The position numbers and the translations under genes are program-made. The notes beneath the pieces are model-generated. The model searched no databases, was not told where the DNA came from, and saw nothing but the letters and a program-made list of their open reading frames with translations. Shown in pieces: positions 18,366 to 26,949 of a stretch of DNA of 51,411 bases (positions are counted from its first letter, which is position 1; every line of letters begins with the position of its first letter). The stretch comes from Flavobacteriaceae bacterium (lineage in GTDB: Bacteria; Bacteroidota; Bacteroidia; Flavobacteriales; Flavobacteriaceae): contig JAKISG010000018.1 of the NCBI GenBank assembly GCA_021648755.1, positions 1 through 51,411 on the forward strand. Direction: 5' to 3'.

Positions 18366-19865
18366 CTAATCGTGTATAAAAATATCTTCCATTACTTTTG
18401 GTTGTTCTTCTTCACGCCAAATAAAATCTTTTAATTTTCTTGCATTTTCTGGTATTTCAGAAGGTGGATAGGTATATGTTTCTTGATTTATAAAAAAGCG
18501 ACCAGTTTTAATTTTTTTATTTTCAAAAATAAATCGAATTCTACTACAGGTAGTTTTAGAAATACCAAATAAATCTTGTTGCTCATTATCCTCTCTAATA
18601 TATGCTAGTACTTCACCATTACCAATAAAATCAACAACTTTAATTGTGTTATCAGAAAATTTTGCAAACATATTTCTACCTTTTATTTGGTTAAAACCAG
18701 CAATAGTGTCTTTTTGAATTAAAAATGCATCTTCTAATACTTTTAAACTATCTAGTTTTTCAGTTTTTGGATTGCTTATTAAATGAATGATTTTACCCGT
18801 TATTTGTCCATTCTCTGTCCATAACACAGGTTTTCCGAATAACTGCATTAGACCCGTTTTTTGATTAGAATGTATAGAATCACATTTGCCTTGCAAATCA
18901 CTTTTAAAAAATTTTACATGATGATAAGCACGTAGAATTCTATGGTCTGGTTTTCCTGTTAATAAAATAGTATCACCGTGCATATAAAGTTTATCATCTT
19001 CAGTTTCACTAATTGCTAATGCCTTTTTGGTAACAAAAGAAGAATCTAATTTTTGAAAATACTCTGCATAATCACCCTTTAGAACCATTTTATTTATGGT
19101 GTCTGTTATTACAATATTATTAGTTGCAGATGCAAAAGCTATCTTTTTATCATAATACAAACTATCTGCATCTATTCTTCTGTCGTTATATAAAATATAA
19201 GCATTTTTTGTAAAATGAGATTTACCTGCTTTGGTATCTGAAAACCCTTTTTCACCATAAACAAAACTTTCTTCACTTTTAATTGTCGTTTTTCCATAAA
19301 GATAAGCAAAACCAGAATCCGTGTAATAATCTAAATGATTTGATTTTAGTACATAATCAGGGTTTGTAATTACAACATCTGTTTTAGCTGTAAATTTATT
19401 TTGGTGTAAAAAATAATTACCACTAACACTTTCTAAAATATTGGTATCATCTTCTATAGTTGCTCTATTTTTATAAAATAATTGTTGCGAAACACGATCA
19501 AAATGAAGTGTGTCCGTTTTTAAAGTCATCGTTTTATTTTTTAAAACTACATTTCCCCAAGATAATGATTGTTTAGTTTCGCCATCATAATTAATGTATT
19601 TACTAGTTTGTACTATGGTATCTCCTTGCCTTAAAACAATATTACCAACTGCTTCTAAAAAATTTTCTTTTTCGTGTAAAATTGCCTTTTTACATTGTAA
19701 AGTAGCACCATCTATCTCTACAAAAACATTACCTAAACCAATTTTAGCGCCAGGATATTTTTCCTCATCAATACTAATGATATCAGCAGATTTTATATTC
19801 ATTTTTTTTTGAGAAAAACTACAAAATGTAATTAATAAAAAAAGTAAAATTAACTTGTTTTTCAA
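18366..19865 (-). CDS. OstA/LptA-like lipopolysaccharide-transport family protein
   Basis: A 499-residue secreted protein with an N-terminal signal peptide (KLILLFLLITFCSFSQ) and repeated beta strands of the OstA-N/LptA type. Examples are GNVFVEIDGATLQCKKAILH, the 'VGNIVLRQGDTIVQTSKYIN' strand pair and LYGKTTIKSEESFVYGEKGF. Such proteins bridge the periplasm or dock with LptD in lipopolysaccharide export. Bacteroidota carry this longer 'OstA-like' form. The start is TTG (Lys-Asn-Lys follow), which places the signal peptide exactly at the N-terminus. Its role in this organism is inferred from family only. Confidence 0.82.
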   Translation of the reverse strand: MKNKLILLFLLITFCSFSQKKMNIKSADIISIDEEKYPGAKIGLGNVFVEIDGATLQCKKAILHEKENFLEAVGNIVLRQGDTIVQTSKYINYDGETKQSLSWGNVVLKNKTMTLKTDTLHFDRVSQQLFYKNRATIEDDTNILESVSGNYFLHQNKFTAKTDVVITNPDYVLKSNHLDYYTDSGFAYLYGKTTIKSEESFVYGEKGFSDTKAGKSHFTKNAYILYNDRRIDADSLYYDKKIAFASATNNIVITDTINKMVLKGDYAEYFQKLDSSFVTKKALAISETEDDKLYMHGDTILLTGKPDHRILRAYHHVKFFKSDLQGKCDSIHSNQKTGLMQLFGKPVLWTENGQITGKIIHLISNPKTEKLDSLKVLEDAFLIQKDTIAGFNQIKGRNMFAKFSDNTIKVVDFIGNGEVLAYIREDNEQQDLFGISKTTCSRIRFIFENKKIKTGRFFINQETYTYPPSEIPENARKLKDFIWREEEQPKVMEDIFIHD

Positions 19866-19980
19866 ATTCTATTATTTTTTACAAAATTACTAAAATTGAA
19901 TATAAGTTTTTATTTTTATTTAATTAAATCTTTGTTAAGATTAATTTTGAGAATAAAGTCGTTCTATTAAAAGGAAAGGT

Positions 19981-19988
19981 TAAATTTG
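19981..19988 (+). promoter_or_regulatory. -7 box of glmM
   Basis: TAAATTTG followed by CA is a perfect TAnnTTTG match. It would give a leader of about 35 bases before the glmM ATG. No good -33 element was seen. Confidence 0.5.
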
Positions 19989-20025
19989 CAAAAAAAATAC
20001 GTAATTAACTAAATCAATTAGTCAA

Positions 20026-21417
20026 ATGTCACTAATAAAATCAATTTCAGGAATTAGAGGAACCATAGGAGGAAAAGTAAATGAGAATTTAACACCCATA
20101 GATATTGTAAGATTTGCGGCTGCTTATGGTTTTTTTTTATTAGGCACAAGTTCAACAAATAAAAAGTTAACCGTAGTAATAGGTAGAGATGCTAGAATTT
20201 CTGGTAAAATGGCTAGTAGTTTGGTTGCAAACACATTAGTAGGTTTAGGTATAAATGTAATAGACTTAGGCTTGTCAACAACACCTACTGTTGAAATTGC
20301 CGTACCTCTAGAAAAAGCAGATGGCGGTATTATTTTAACAGCATCACACAACCCCAAACATTGGAATGCTTTAAAATTATTAAATCATAAAGGCGAATTT
20401 TTAAACGCTAAACAAGGTGAAGAAATATTAGAAATTGCAGAAAATGACGCATATACCTTTGCAGAGGTAACTGATTTAGGTATCTATAATAAAAAGAAAA
20501 ACTACATGAAGATACATGTAGAAGAAGTTTTAAAATTAGATTTAGTAGATGTAGATGCCATTAAAAAAGCAAACTTTAAAGTAGTTTTAGATGCCGTAAA
20601 TTCTACAGGCGGTATTGCTATACCTCTATTGTTAGAAGCCTTAAATGTAACATGTGTAAAATTATATTGTGAACCTAACGGACAGTTCCCTCATAACCCA
20701 GAACCTTTAGCCGAAAACCTTACTGAAATTAGCAAATTAGTGGTTAAAGAAAAAGCAAATTTAGGTATTGTTGTAGATCCAGACGTAGATAGGTTGGCAT
20801 TAATAAACGAAGATGGATCTATGTTTGGTGAAGAATATACTTTAGTTGCCTGTGCAGATTATGTATTATCAAAAACTTCTGGTAATACTGTTTCAAACCT
20901 TTCCTCCTCACGAGCATTAAGCGATATTACAAATAAACATAACGGAACATATCAAGCAAGTGCTGTTGGTGAAGTAAATGTAGTTCAATTAATGAAAGAT
21001 ACCAATGCTGTAATTGGCGGAGAAGGTAATGGTGGTATTATTTACCCTGCATCACATTATGGTCGTGATTCTTTAGTTGGTGTAGCCTTATTTTTATCAC
21101 ATTTAGCACAAACAGGGAAATCTTGTAAAGAATTAAGAGACTCTTATCCAAATTACTTTATGAGTAAAAACAAAATACAACTAACACCTCAAATAAATGT
21201 TGCAAAAATTTTAGAAAAAATACAAAAATTGTATAAAAATGAAAAAATTTCGACTATAGACGGCATAAAAATTGATTTTGCAACAGAATGGGTGCACCTC
21301 AGAAAATCAAATACAGAACCAATTATTCGAATCTATACCGAAAGCACTTCACAAAAGAAAGCCGTTGATTTAGCTCAAAAAATGATCCGCCAAATAAATG
21401 AAATCATTAAAATTTAA
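20026..21417 (+). CDS. glmM: Phosphoglucosamine mutase (phosphohexomutase superfamily)
   Basis: Interconverts glucosamine-6-phosphate and glucosamine-1-phosphate for UDP-GlcNAc, peptidoglycan and lipopolysaccharide synthesis. The 463 residues carry all four superfamily motifs: the phosphoserine loop TASHNPKHWN (Ser107), the metal loop DPDVDR starting at residue 251, the sugar loop GGEGNGG and the phosphate-binding loop RKSNTEPIIRIY. Phosphomannomutase activity is possible because the families are hard to separate by motif. It heads a same-strand run with the class V aminotransferase, dusB and rsmD (gaps 79, 26 and 29 bases). Confidence 0.9.
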   Translation: MSLIKSISGIRGTIGGKVNENLTPIDIVRFAAAYGFFLLGTSSTNKKLTVVIGRDARISGKMASSLVANTLVGLGINVIDLGLSTTPTVEIAVPLEKADGGIILTASHNPKHWNALKLLNHKGEFLNAKQGEEILEIAENDAYTFAEVTDLGIYNKKKNYMKIHVEEVLKLDLVDVDAIKKANFKVVLDAVNSTGGIAIPLLLEALNVTCVKLYCEPNGQFPHNPEPLAENLTEISKLVVKEKANLGIVVDPDVDRLALINEDGSMFGEEYTLVACADYVLSKTSGNTVSNLSSSRALSDITNKHNGTYQASAVGEVNVVQLMKDTNAVIGGEGNGGIIYPASHYGRDSLVGVALFLSHLAQTGKSCKELRDSYPNYFMSKNKIQLTPQINVAKILEKIQKLYKNEKISTIDGIKIDFATEWVHLRKSNTEPIIRIYTESTSQKKAVDLAQKMIRQINEIIKI

Positions 21418-21496
21418 TAGGCATTAACAATGATAAAACTGAAGTTTTAATGATTTTTAAAAGGAAAAACTAGAAAAAATAAAGCCGCAAAAAAAT

Positions 21497-22951
21497 ATGG
21501 AAAACTACTTTAAAAAATACAGAGATAATATAGTTGGCATAAATCATACTTTTAAAACCCCTTACGGAGAAAAAAAAATTATCTATACAGATTGGACTGC
21601 TAGCGGAAGACTTTACAGACCAATTGAAGAAAAAATTTTAAACGAATTTGGTCCTTTTGTTGCAAATACACATACCGAAACTTCGGTTACAGGTTCTGTA
21701 ATGACAAAAGCATACCATAAAGCACGTGAAATTATTAAAAAACATGTAAATGCAAATGATAATGATATTCTAATTACCGAAGGTAGTGGCATGACAGGTG
21801 TAATAAATAAATTACAACGTATTTTGGGTTTGCGTATTTGTGATAGCCTAAAAGAATTTACAAATATTCCAAACGAATTAAAGCCAATAGTATTTATAAC
21901 ACATATGGAACACCATTCCAATCAAACAACATGGTTAGAGTCTATTGCTGATGTTGAAATTATTCATCACAACACAAAGGGTCTAGTTTGCTTAAAGAAT
22001 TTCAACTCTTTATTAGAGAAATACAAAAACCGAAAAATTAAAATTGCTTCGGTAACCGCATGTTCAAATGTAACTGGAATTCAACCAGATGTATATAAAA
22101 TAGCAGAGATGATTCATCAAAATAACGGGCTATGTTTTGTAGATTATGCATGCGCTGCACCATATGTAAATATTAACATGCACAAAAATAAAAACAGTTA
22201 TTTTGATGCCATTTTCTTCTCGCCACATAAATTTTTAGGAGGTCCAGCATCATCTGGAGTATTAATTTTTAATAAAGAACTATATAAAAATACAACACCA
22301 GATAATCCAGGCGGAGGAACCGTAAATTGGACTAACCCTTGGGGAGAACATTCGTTTATAAACGATATTGAAGTTCGAGAAGATGGAGGAACACCCGCAT
22401 TTTTACAAACCATTAAAATTGCTTTGGCAATTCAATTAAAAGAAGAAATAGGTGTTGAAAATATGTTAAAACGCGAACATGAAATCAATACAATTGTTTT
22501 TGATAAATTATCTAAGATAGATAACCTGCATATTTTAGCAGGAAATATAACCGATAGATTAGGTGTTTTTTCATTCTATATTGATCATTTACATTTTAAC
22601 CTAGGTGTAAAAATACTAAATGATAGGTTTGGAATTCAGACACGTGGTGGCTGTTCTTGTGCTGGCACATATGGCCATTTTTTATTACATGTAAACCAAC
22701 AAACTTCAAATCAATTAATTCATAAAATTGAAGAAGGGTGCTTCATTGAAAAGCCAGGTTGGATTCGTATGTCTATTCACCCAACAATGACAAATAAGGA
22801 CGTTGTATTTGTTTGTGATAGTATTATTAAACTTAGTAAAAACTACGCCATTTGGAAAAATGACTATAAATACTGTAAAAACTCTAATGAGTTTAAACAC
22901 AAAAACGAGTTAGATTTCGAAGATAACTTGGTTGCTAGTTGGTTTCTATAA
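21497..22951 (+). CDS. Class V aminotransferase / cysteine desulfurase-like PLP enzyme
   Basis: A 484-residue fold-type I PLP enzyme. Visible features are the cofactor-stacking His in THMEHHSN (about 136-142), the pyridine-N Asp in CFVDYACAAP (Asp216) and the Schiff-base Lys in FSPHKFLGG (Lys245). A Cys-containing loop RGGCSCAGTYGH follows near residue 390, where cysteine desulfurases keep their active Cys. The 'GGGTVNW' and 'REDGGTPAF' blocks place it with SufS/NifS-like enzymes that act outside the main Fe-S operons. No Suf genes are nearby, so the substrate is open. It is probably co-transcribed with glmM and dusB. Confidence 0.83.
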   Translation: MENYFKKYRDNIVGINHTFKTPYGEKKIIYTDWTASGRLYRPIEEKILNEFGPFVANTHTETSVTGSVMTKAYHKAREIIKKHVNANDNDILITEGSGMTGVINKLQRILGLRICDSLKEFTNIPNELKPIVFITHMEHHSNQTTWLESIADVEIIHHNTKGLVCLKNFNSLLEKYKNRKIKIASVTACSNVTGIQPDVYKIAEMIHQNNGLCFVDYACAAPYVNINMHKNKNSYFDAIFFSPHKFLGGPASSGVLIFNKELYKNTTPDNPGGGTVNWTNPWGEHSFINDIEVREDGGTPAFLQTIKIALAIQLKEEIGVENMLKREHEINTIVFDKLSKIDNLHILAGNITDRLGVFSFYIDHLHFNLGVKILNDRFGIQTRGGCSCAGTYGHFLLHVNQQTSNQLIHKIEEGCFIEKPGWIRMSIHPTMTNKDVVFVCDSIIKLSKNYAIWKNDYKYCKNSNEFKHKNELDFEDNLVASWFL

Positions 22952-22977
22952 AATGATAAATGTTGAATTAAATTAAT

Positions 22978-23955
22978 ATGGCAAAAATAGGAAGCATAGA
23001 ATTAGGAACATTTCCACTACTTTTAGCACCAATGGAGGACGTCAGTGACCCGCCATTTAGAGCCTTATGTAAAGAGCAAGGTGCAGATGTTGTATATACA
23101 GAATTTATTTCTAGTGAGGGTTTAATTCGTGATGCTGCAAAGAGTGTCATGAAATTAGATATCTATGAATATGAACGGCCTGTTGGTATTCAGATATTTG
23201 GTGCTAATTTAGATTCTATGTTACAAACTATAGAAATTGTAGAAAGATCAAAACCAGATATTATTGATATTAATTTTGGTTGCCCAGTAAAAAAAGTAGT
23301 AAGTAAAGGTGCAGGAGCAGGTATTTTAAAAGATATACCATTAATGGTAAAGTTAACAGAAGCAATGGTAAAACATACCAATTTACCAATTACAGTAAAA
23401 ACTCGTTTGGGTTGGGATCACGATTCTATACATATTGTTGAAGTTGCAGAACGCTTACAAGATATTGGTATAAAAGCAATTGCTATTCATGGCAGAACAC
23501 GTTCGCAAATGTACAAAGGCGAAGCAGATTGGAAACCAATTGCTGCAGTAAAAAATAACCAACGTATGCATATTCCTATTTTTGGAAACGGTGATGTTAA
23601 TACTCCAGAAAAAGCAATACTAATGCGTGATAAATTTGGTTTAGACGGTGCAATGATTGGTAGAGCAAGTATTGGTAACCCTTGGTTCTTTAAAGAAGTA
23701 AAACATTTTTTTAAAACAGGCGAACATTTACCGAAAGCGACTATTGAACAAAGAGTAAAAATGGCAAAAAGACATTTAGAAATGGCTATTAAATGGAAAG
23801 GCGAACGGTTAGGCATCGTAGAAACACGTCGTCATTATACCAATTATTTTAAAGGAATTCCACATTTTAAAGAATATCGTTTACGTATGGTTACAGCAGA
23901 AGAATTTAAAAATTTAAACCTTATATTTAATGAAGTTTTGCAAAAATTTAGTTAA
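22978..23955 (+). CDS. dusB: tRNA-dihydrouridine synthase
   Basis: An FMN-dependent enzyme that reduces uridines in the tRNA D-loop. The 325-residue TIM-barrel protein has the LLAPMEDVSDPPFRALC start, the catalytic-Cys block DINFGCPVKKVVSKGAGAG, PITVKTRLGWD, the phosphate-binding AIHGRTRSQMYKGEADW, and the late FMN site FGNGDVNTPEKA / DGAMIGRASIGNPW. The C-terminal helical domain has the RHYTNYFKGIP motif of DusB-type proteins. It sits 26 bases after the aminotransferase gene and 29 before rsmD, consistent with one transcript. Confidence 0.94.
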   Translation: MAKIGSIELGTFPLLLAPMEDVSDPPFRALCKEQGADVVYTEFISSEGLIRDAAKSVMKLDIYEYERPVGIQIFGANLDSMLQTIEIVERSKPDIIDINFGCPVKKVVSKGAGAGILKDIPLMVKLTEAMVKHTNLPITVKTRLGWDHDSIHIVEVAERLQDIGIKAIAIHGRTRSQMYKGEADWKPIAAVKNNQRMHIPIFGNGDVNTPEKAILMRDKFGLDGAMIGRASIGNPWFFKEVKHFFKTGEHLPKATIEQRVKMAKRHLEMAIKWKGERLGIVETRRHYTNYFKGIPHFKEYRLRMVTAEEFKNLNLIFNEVLQKFS

Positions 23956-23984
23956 AACTTAAATAAATCAATATATTTTTATAA

Positions 23985-24527
23985 ATGCGAATAGTTTCAG
24001 GAACACATAAAGGTAGGAGAATAAATGCACCAAAAAACCTACCCGTTAGACCAACAACAGATATGTCAAAAGAAGCATTATTCAATATTTTAAATAATAC
24101 CTATTACTTTGATGAAATTACTGTTTTAGATTTGTTCTCAGGTATTGGTAGTATAAGTTTAGAATTTGCCTCTAGAGGAACAAAAATAATTACCAGTGTA
24201 GATATGCATTCTGGTTGTGTGAATTTTTTAAATAAAACGGCAAGTACACTAAATTTTGATATTCAAACTATTAAAAGTGATGTTTTTAAATTTTTAGAAA
24301 ACACGATTCAAAAATATGATATAATTTTTGCCGACCCACCTTATGCATTTTCTGAAGAACAATATATAACTATATATAAGCAAATTTTTGACAAAAATTT
24401 ACTTAAGAAAAATGGATTATTAATTTTAGAACATTCAAAAAAAATAAAGTTATCACATTTAGATTATTTTGAAAAACTAAAAAAATATGGTAGCAATAGG
24501 TTTAGTTTTTTTGATGCTGTAATTTAA
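23985..24527 (+). CDS. rsmD: 16S rRNA (guanine966-N2)-methyltransferase RsmD-like
   Basis: A 180-residue SAM-dependent methyltransferase. The N-terminus RIVSGTHKGRRINAP and the RPTTDMSKEALFNIL helix are RsmD hallmarks. The SAM-binding motif I is VLDLFSGIGSISLEFASRG, and the catalytic N-methyltransferase motif is FADPPYAF (D-P-P-Y). It would methylate G966 of the small-subunit rRNA in the cytoplasm. It ends the glmM-led gene run. Confidence 0.93.
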   Translation: MRIVSGTHKGRRINAPKNLPVRPTTDMSKEALFNILNNTYYFDEITVLDLFSGIGSISLEFASRGTKIITSVDMHSGCVNFLNKTASTLNFDIQTIKSDVFKFLENTIQKYDIIFADPPYAFSEEQYITIYKQIFDKNLLKKNGLLILEHSKKIKLSHLDYFEKLKKYGSNRFSFFDAVI

Positions 24528-24610
24528 TATAACAATATTTTTTATATAAACATAAACCAACTGGTAGCCGTAAACAAAAACGCTTACGACTTAAGGTATA
24601 AACTTAGCCT

Positions 24611-24642
24611 AAAAAAAAGCCCAAATTATTTTGGACTTTTTT
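24611..24642 (-). terminator. Terminator of the first T9SS-tail paralogue
   Basis: AAAAGCCCAAA, a short loop, and TTTGGACTTTT. One base of the stem differs from the two sister terminators, leaving a single mismatch. Confidence 0.75.
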
Positions 24643-24663
24643 AGATATATTTTAATTTAGTTA

Positions 24664-25524
24664 TTATTTTTTGACAATCTTAGTTGTAAACTTTCCTTGA
24701 TTAGTTTCTAATAAAAACATATAAATACCAGGAGCAAGTTTAGAAGTATTCATCGTATCATTAGTTATATTGATACCAGTATCTCTACCCAGTAAGTCAA
24801 AAATACTTGCTTTAATAATAGTTGAATTCGCTGGCATAGTGATATTTAAAACATCGCTTATTGGGCTTGGGTAAACAGAAACACCAACTAAGTTGTTATC
24901 TTCAATTGAAGCTGAGGGGTTCTCAACAACAAGGTTTAATACCATATGATTGTCATTAGAAGAGAAATCACTTACGGGAGCTGGAGGGTTTATCTCACAA
25001 TCCACTGATGAAAGGTATGAAGGTGCATCTTCTCCTAAATCGTTATCTCCGACTCTAAGATTAACCAGAATTTCTTCTCCGCTTGGAATCTCTACTTGAA
25101 TAATAACTTCTGTGTCAGAAGCTACTGTTGGAGGCGTGTCAAATGTTACAGAAATTAACGTAAGGTGATCAGCTGCTGTAACTGAAACTACTTTAGAAGC
25201 AATTTCTGTAAATGTTCCTGCTGGGAATGTAGCATCACTTGTAAGTGCTCTTACTGTTAAGTCAACTACAGGGTTAGTTTCACCAGTGTCTATAAAAACA
25301 AATCCGAATTCTGTTCCAAGAACCTTTCGATCTGTTGTAATTCCAAAATCTGAGAGTGTATAAGATCTCCAAAAAGAGTTACTACGTGAAAACCCTCCTG
25401 GACCATCTGCACAAGCTACAGCCTGGCTATTAATAGTTTGGTCATGTGAATGTGATAAAGTTTGTGCATTAATTGCTGTCATTAACAAAAATGTCATTAC
25501 TAGTAATAGTGTAGTTTTTTTCAT
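24664..25524 (-). CDS. Secreted protein with type IX secretion (type A) sorting domain, paralogue 1
   Basis: A 286-residue exported protein of unknown activity. A signal peptide (KKTTLLLVMTFLLMTAINAQ) is followed by a beta-rich domain of about 170 residues. That domain contains FWRSYTLSDFGITTDRKVLG and VSVTFDTPPTVASDTEVIIQ, motifs seen in bacterial adhesin-like or metalloprotease-associated secreted domains. The C-terminal about 75 residues are a Por-secretion tail: VSVYPSPISDVLNI, then IFDLLGRDTG, APGIYMFLLETNQG and a final KIVKK. The protein is therefore expected to be secreted and surface-anchored by the T9SS. It is the most divergent of three tandem copies. Confidence 0.87.
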   Translation of the reverse strand: MKKTTLLLVMTFLLMTAINAQTLSHSHDQTINSQAVACADGPGGFSRSNSFWRSYTLSDFGITTDRKVLGTEFGFVFIDTGETNPVVDLTVRALTSDATFPAGTFTEIASKVVSVTAADHLTLISVTFDTPPTVASDTEVIIQVEIPSGEEILVNLRVGDNDLGEDAPSYLSSVDCEINPPAPVSDFSSNDNHMVLNLVVENPSASIEDNNLVGVSVYPSPISDVLNITMPANSTIIKASIFDLLGRDTGINITNDTMNTSKLAPGIYMFLLETNQGKFTTKIVKK

Positions 25525-25566
25525 GGTAAGAAATTTAAAAGTTTATCTTGTTTTCAAAGTTAACTA

Positions 25567-25574
25567 CAAAGATA
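25567..25574 (-). promoter_or_regulatory. -7 box of T9SS-tail paralogue 1
   Basis: TATCTTTG on the minus strand, a perfect -7 match, about 43 bases before the ATG. Confidence 0.6.
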
Positions 25575-25660
25575 GTAAAAATTTCAGAAATATTTTTTTT
25601 ATCAAAACCACTCATTAGTATTTTTGAAAACGCTTACGGCTTAAGGTATAAACTTAGCCT

Positions 25661-25691
25661 AAAAAAAGCCCAAATTATTTTGGGCTTTTTT
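25661..25691 (-). terminator. Terminator of the second T9SS-tail paralogue
   Basis: A perfect hairpin of AAAAGCCCAAA and TTTGGGCTTTT around a short loop. Flanking A and T runs allow function on both strands. Confidence 0.85.
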
Positions 25692-25712
25692 AGATATATT
25701 TTAATTTAGTTA

Positions 25713-26561
25713 TTATTTTTTGACAATCTTAGTTGTAAACTTTCCTTGATTAGTTTCTAATAAAAATATATAAATACCTGGAGCAAGTTTAGAAGTATTC
25801 ATAATATCATTAGTTATATTGATACCAGTATCTCTACCCAGTAAGTCAAAGATACTTGCTTTAATAATAGTTGAATTAGCGGGTATAGTCACATTTAAGA
25901 CATCGTTTATTGGGCTTGGGTAAACAGAAACACCAACTAAGTTATTATCTTCAATTGAAGCCGAAGGGTTCTCAACAACAAGGTTTAATACTATGCTAGA
26001 AAAATCACCTAATTCACTTATTGAAATTGGAATTCCGTCTCCGCAATTCATTGATGAAATATATGAAGGTGCATCTTCTCCTAAACTGTTTCCTCCAACT
26101 CTAATATCAACAAGAGCTTCTTCTCCACTTACCTCTACTTGAATAATAACTTCTGTGTCAGAAGTTACTGTTGGTGGCGTATCAAATGTTACTGAAATTA
26201 ATGTAAGGTTATCAGCTGCTGTAACTGAGACTACTTTAGAAGCAATTTCTGTAAATGTTCCTGCTGGAAATACAGCATCACTTGTAAGGACTCTTACTGT
26301 TAAGTCAACTGCAGGGTCAGTTTCTCCAATATCTATAAAAGCTAATCCAAATTCTGTTCCAAGAACTTTTCGGTCTGTTGTAATTCCAAAATCTGAGGGT
26401 GTATAAGATCTCCAAAAAGAGTTGTTACGTGAAAATTCTTCATTCGCGCAAGCTACAGTTCCGTTATTAATGGCTTGGTCATGTGAATGTGATAAAGTTT
26501 GCGCATTAATTGCTGTTATTAACAAAAATGTCATTAATAACAATAGTGTAATTTTTTTCAT
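25713..26561 (-). CDS. Secreted protein with type IX secretion (type A) sorting domain, paralogue 2
   Basis: The second of three tandem paralogues, 282 residues from the ATG at 26561. The frame is open up to 26672, but the -7 box at 26586-26593 lies inside that extension, and the signal peptide KKITLLLLMTFLLITAINAQ starts exactly at 26561, so the longer start is rejected. The domain order equals paralogue 1: signal peptide, beta domain, type A sorting tail ending KIVKK. The middle differs from its sisters, with residues deleted near the conserved Cys (MNCGDGIPISISELG). Two Cys, in TVACANEE and SSMNCGDG, are kept across copies and may form a disulfide. Confidence 0.87.
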   Translation of the reverse strand: MKKITLLLLMTFLLITAINAQTLSHSHDQAINNGTVACANEEFSRNNSFWRSYTPSDFGITTDRKVLGTEFGLAFIDIGETDPAVDLTVRVLTSDAVFPAGTFTEIASKVVSVTAADNLTLISVTFDTPPTVTSDTEVIIQVEVSGEEALVDIRVGGNSLGEDAPSYISSMNCGDGIPISISELGDFSSIVLNLVVENPSASIEDNNLVGVSVYPSPINDVLNVTIPANSTIIKASIFDLLGRDTGINITNDIMNTSKLAPGIYIFLLETNQGKFTTKIVKK

Positions 26562-26585
26562 GGTAGGAAATTTAAAAGTTAACCA

Positions 26586-26593
26586 CAAATATA
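26586..26593 (-). promoter_or_regulatory. -7 box of T9SS-tail paralogue 2
   Basis: TATATTTG on the minus strand, 25 bases before the ATG at 26561. It decides the start codon of this gene. Confidence 0.65.
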
Positions 26594-26662
26594 GTACTTT
26601 AATTTTGAGATAGAAATAATTTTTAGAGTCATTTTTTATTTTATTAAAATTTAAGACTAACA

Positions 26663-26851
26663 CTAAACACACTATTTTTAGAAGAAAATTACGCCAAAAG
26701 TTTAGGTATAAATCTAAAGCGTGTAAAAAATATTACTTTAATCACCACAGCAATTTTAACTGGAGTGATTACAGCATTTTCTGGACCTAATTGCTTTTGT
26801 TGGCTTAGCAGTACCGCATTAGCTAAACTAATTTTTAATACATCAAATCAT
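26663..26851 (+). pseudogene. Duplicated internal fragment of the FecCD-type permease gene
   Basis: These 189 bases match the permease gene at 31661-31849 almost base for base, in the same orientation. I count four substitutions plus one inserted and one deleted base, about 97 percent identity. The copied part encodes the end of the permease, including the conserved GPIAFVGLAVPHLAK block. The two indels break the frame between them and there is no start codon, so nothing is encoded. Both ends join directly to sequence of the tandem T9SS array, with no insertion sequence visible. Confidence 0.93.
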
Positions 26852-26896
26852 TAGTATTTTTGAAAACGCTTACGGCTTAAGGTATAAGTTTAGCCT

Positions 26897-26928
26897 AAAA
26901 AAAAGCCCAAATTATTTTGGGCTTTTTT
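26897..26928 (-). terminator. Terminator of the third T9SS-tail paralogue
   Basis: A perfect hairpin, AAAAAGCCCAAA and TTTGGGCTTTTTT around a short loop, identical in core to the second copy. Confidence 0.85.
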
Positions 26929-26949
26929 AGATATATTTTAATTTAGTTA

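Noticed and set aside
25612..26657. Possible composite transposon around the duplicated permease fragment
   Set aside because: No transposase, terminal inverted repeats or target duplications were found. The repeats flanking it are the tandem gene units themselves.
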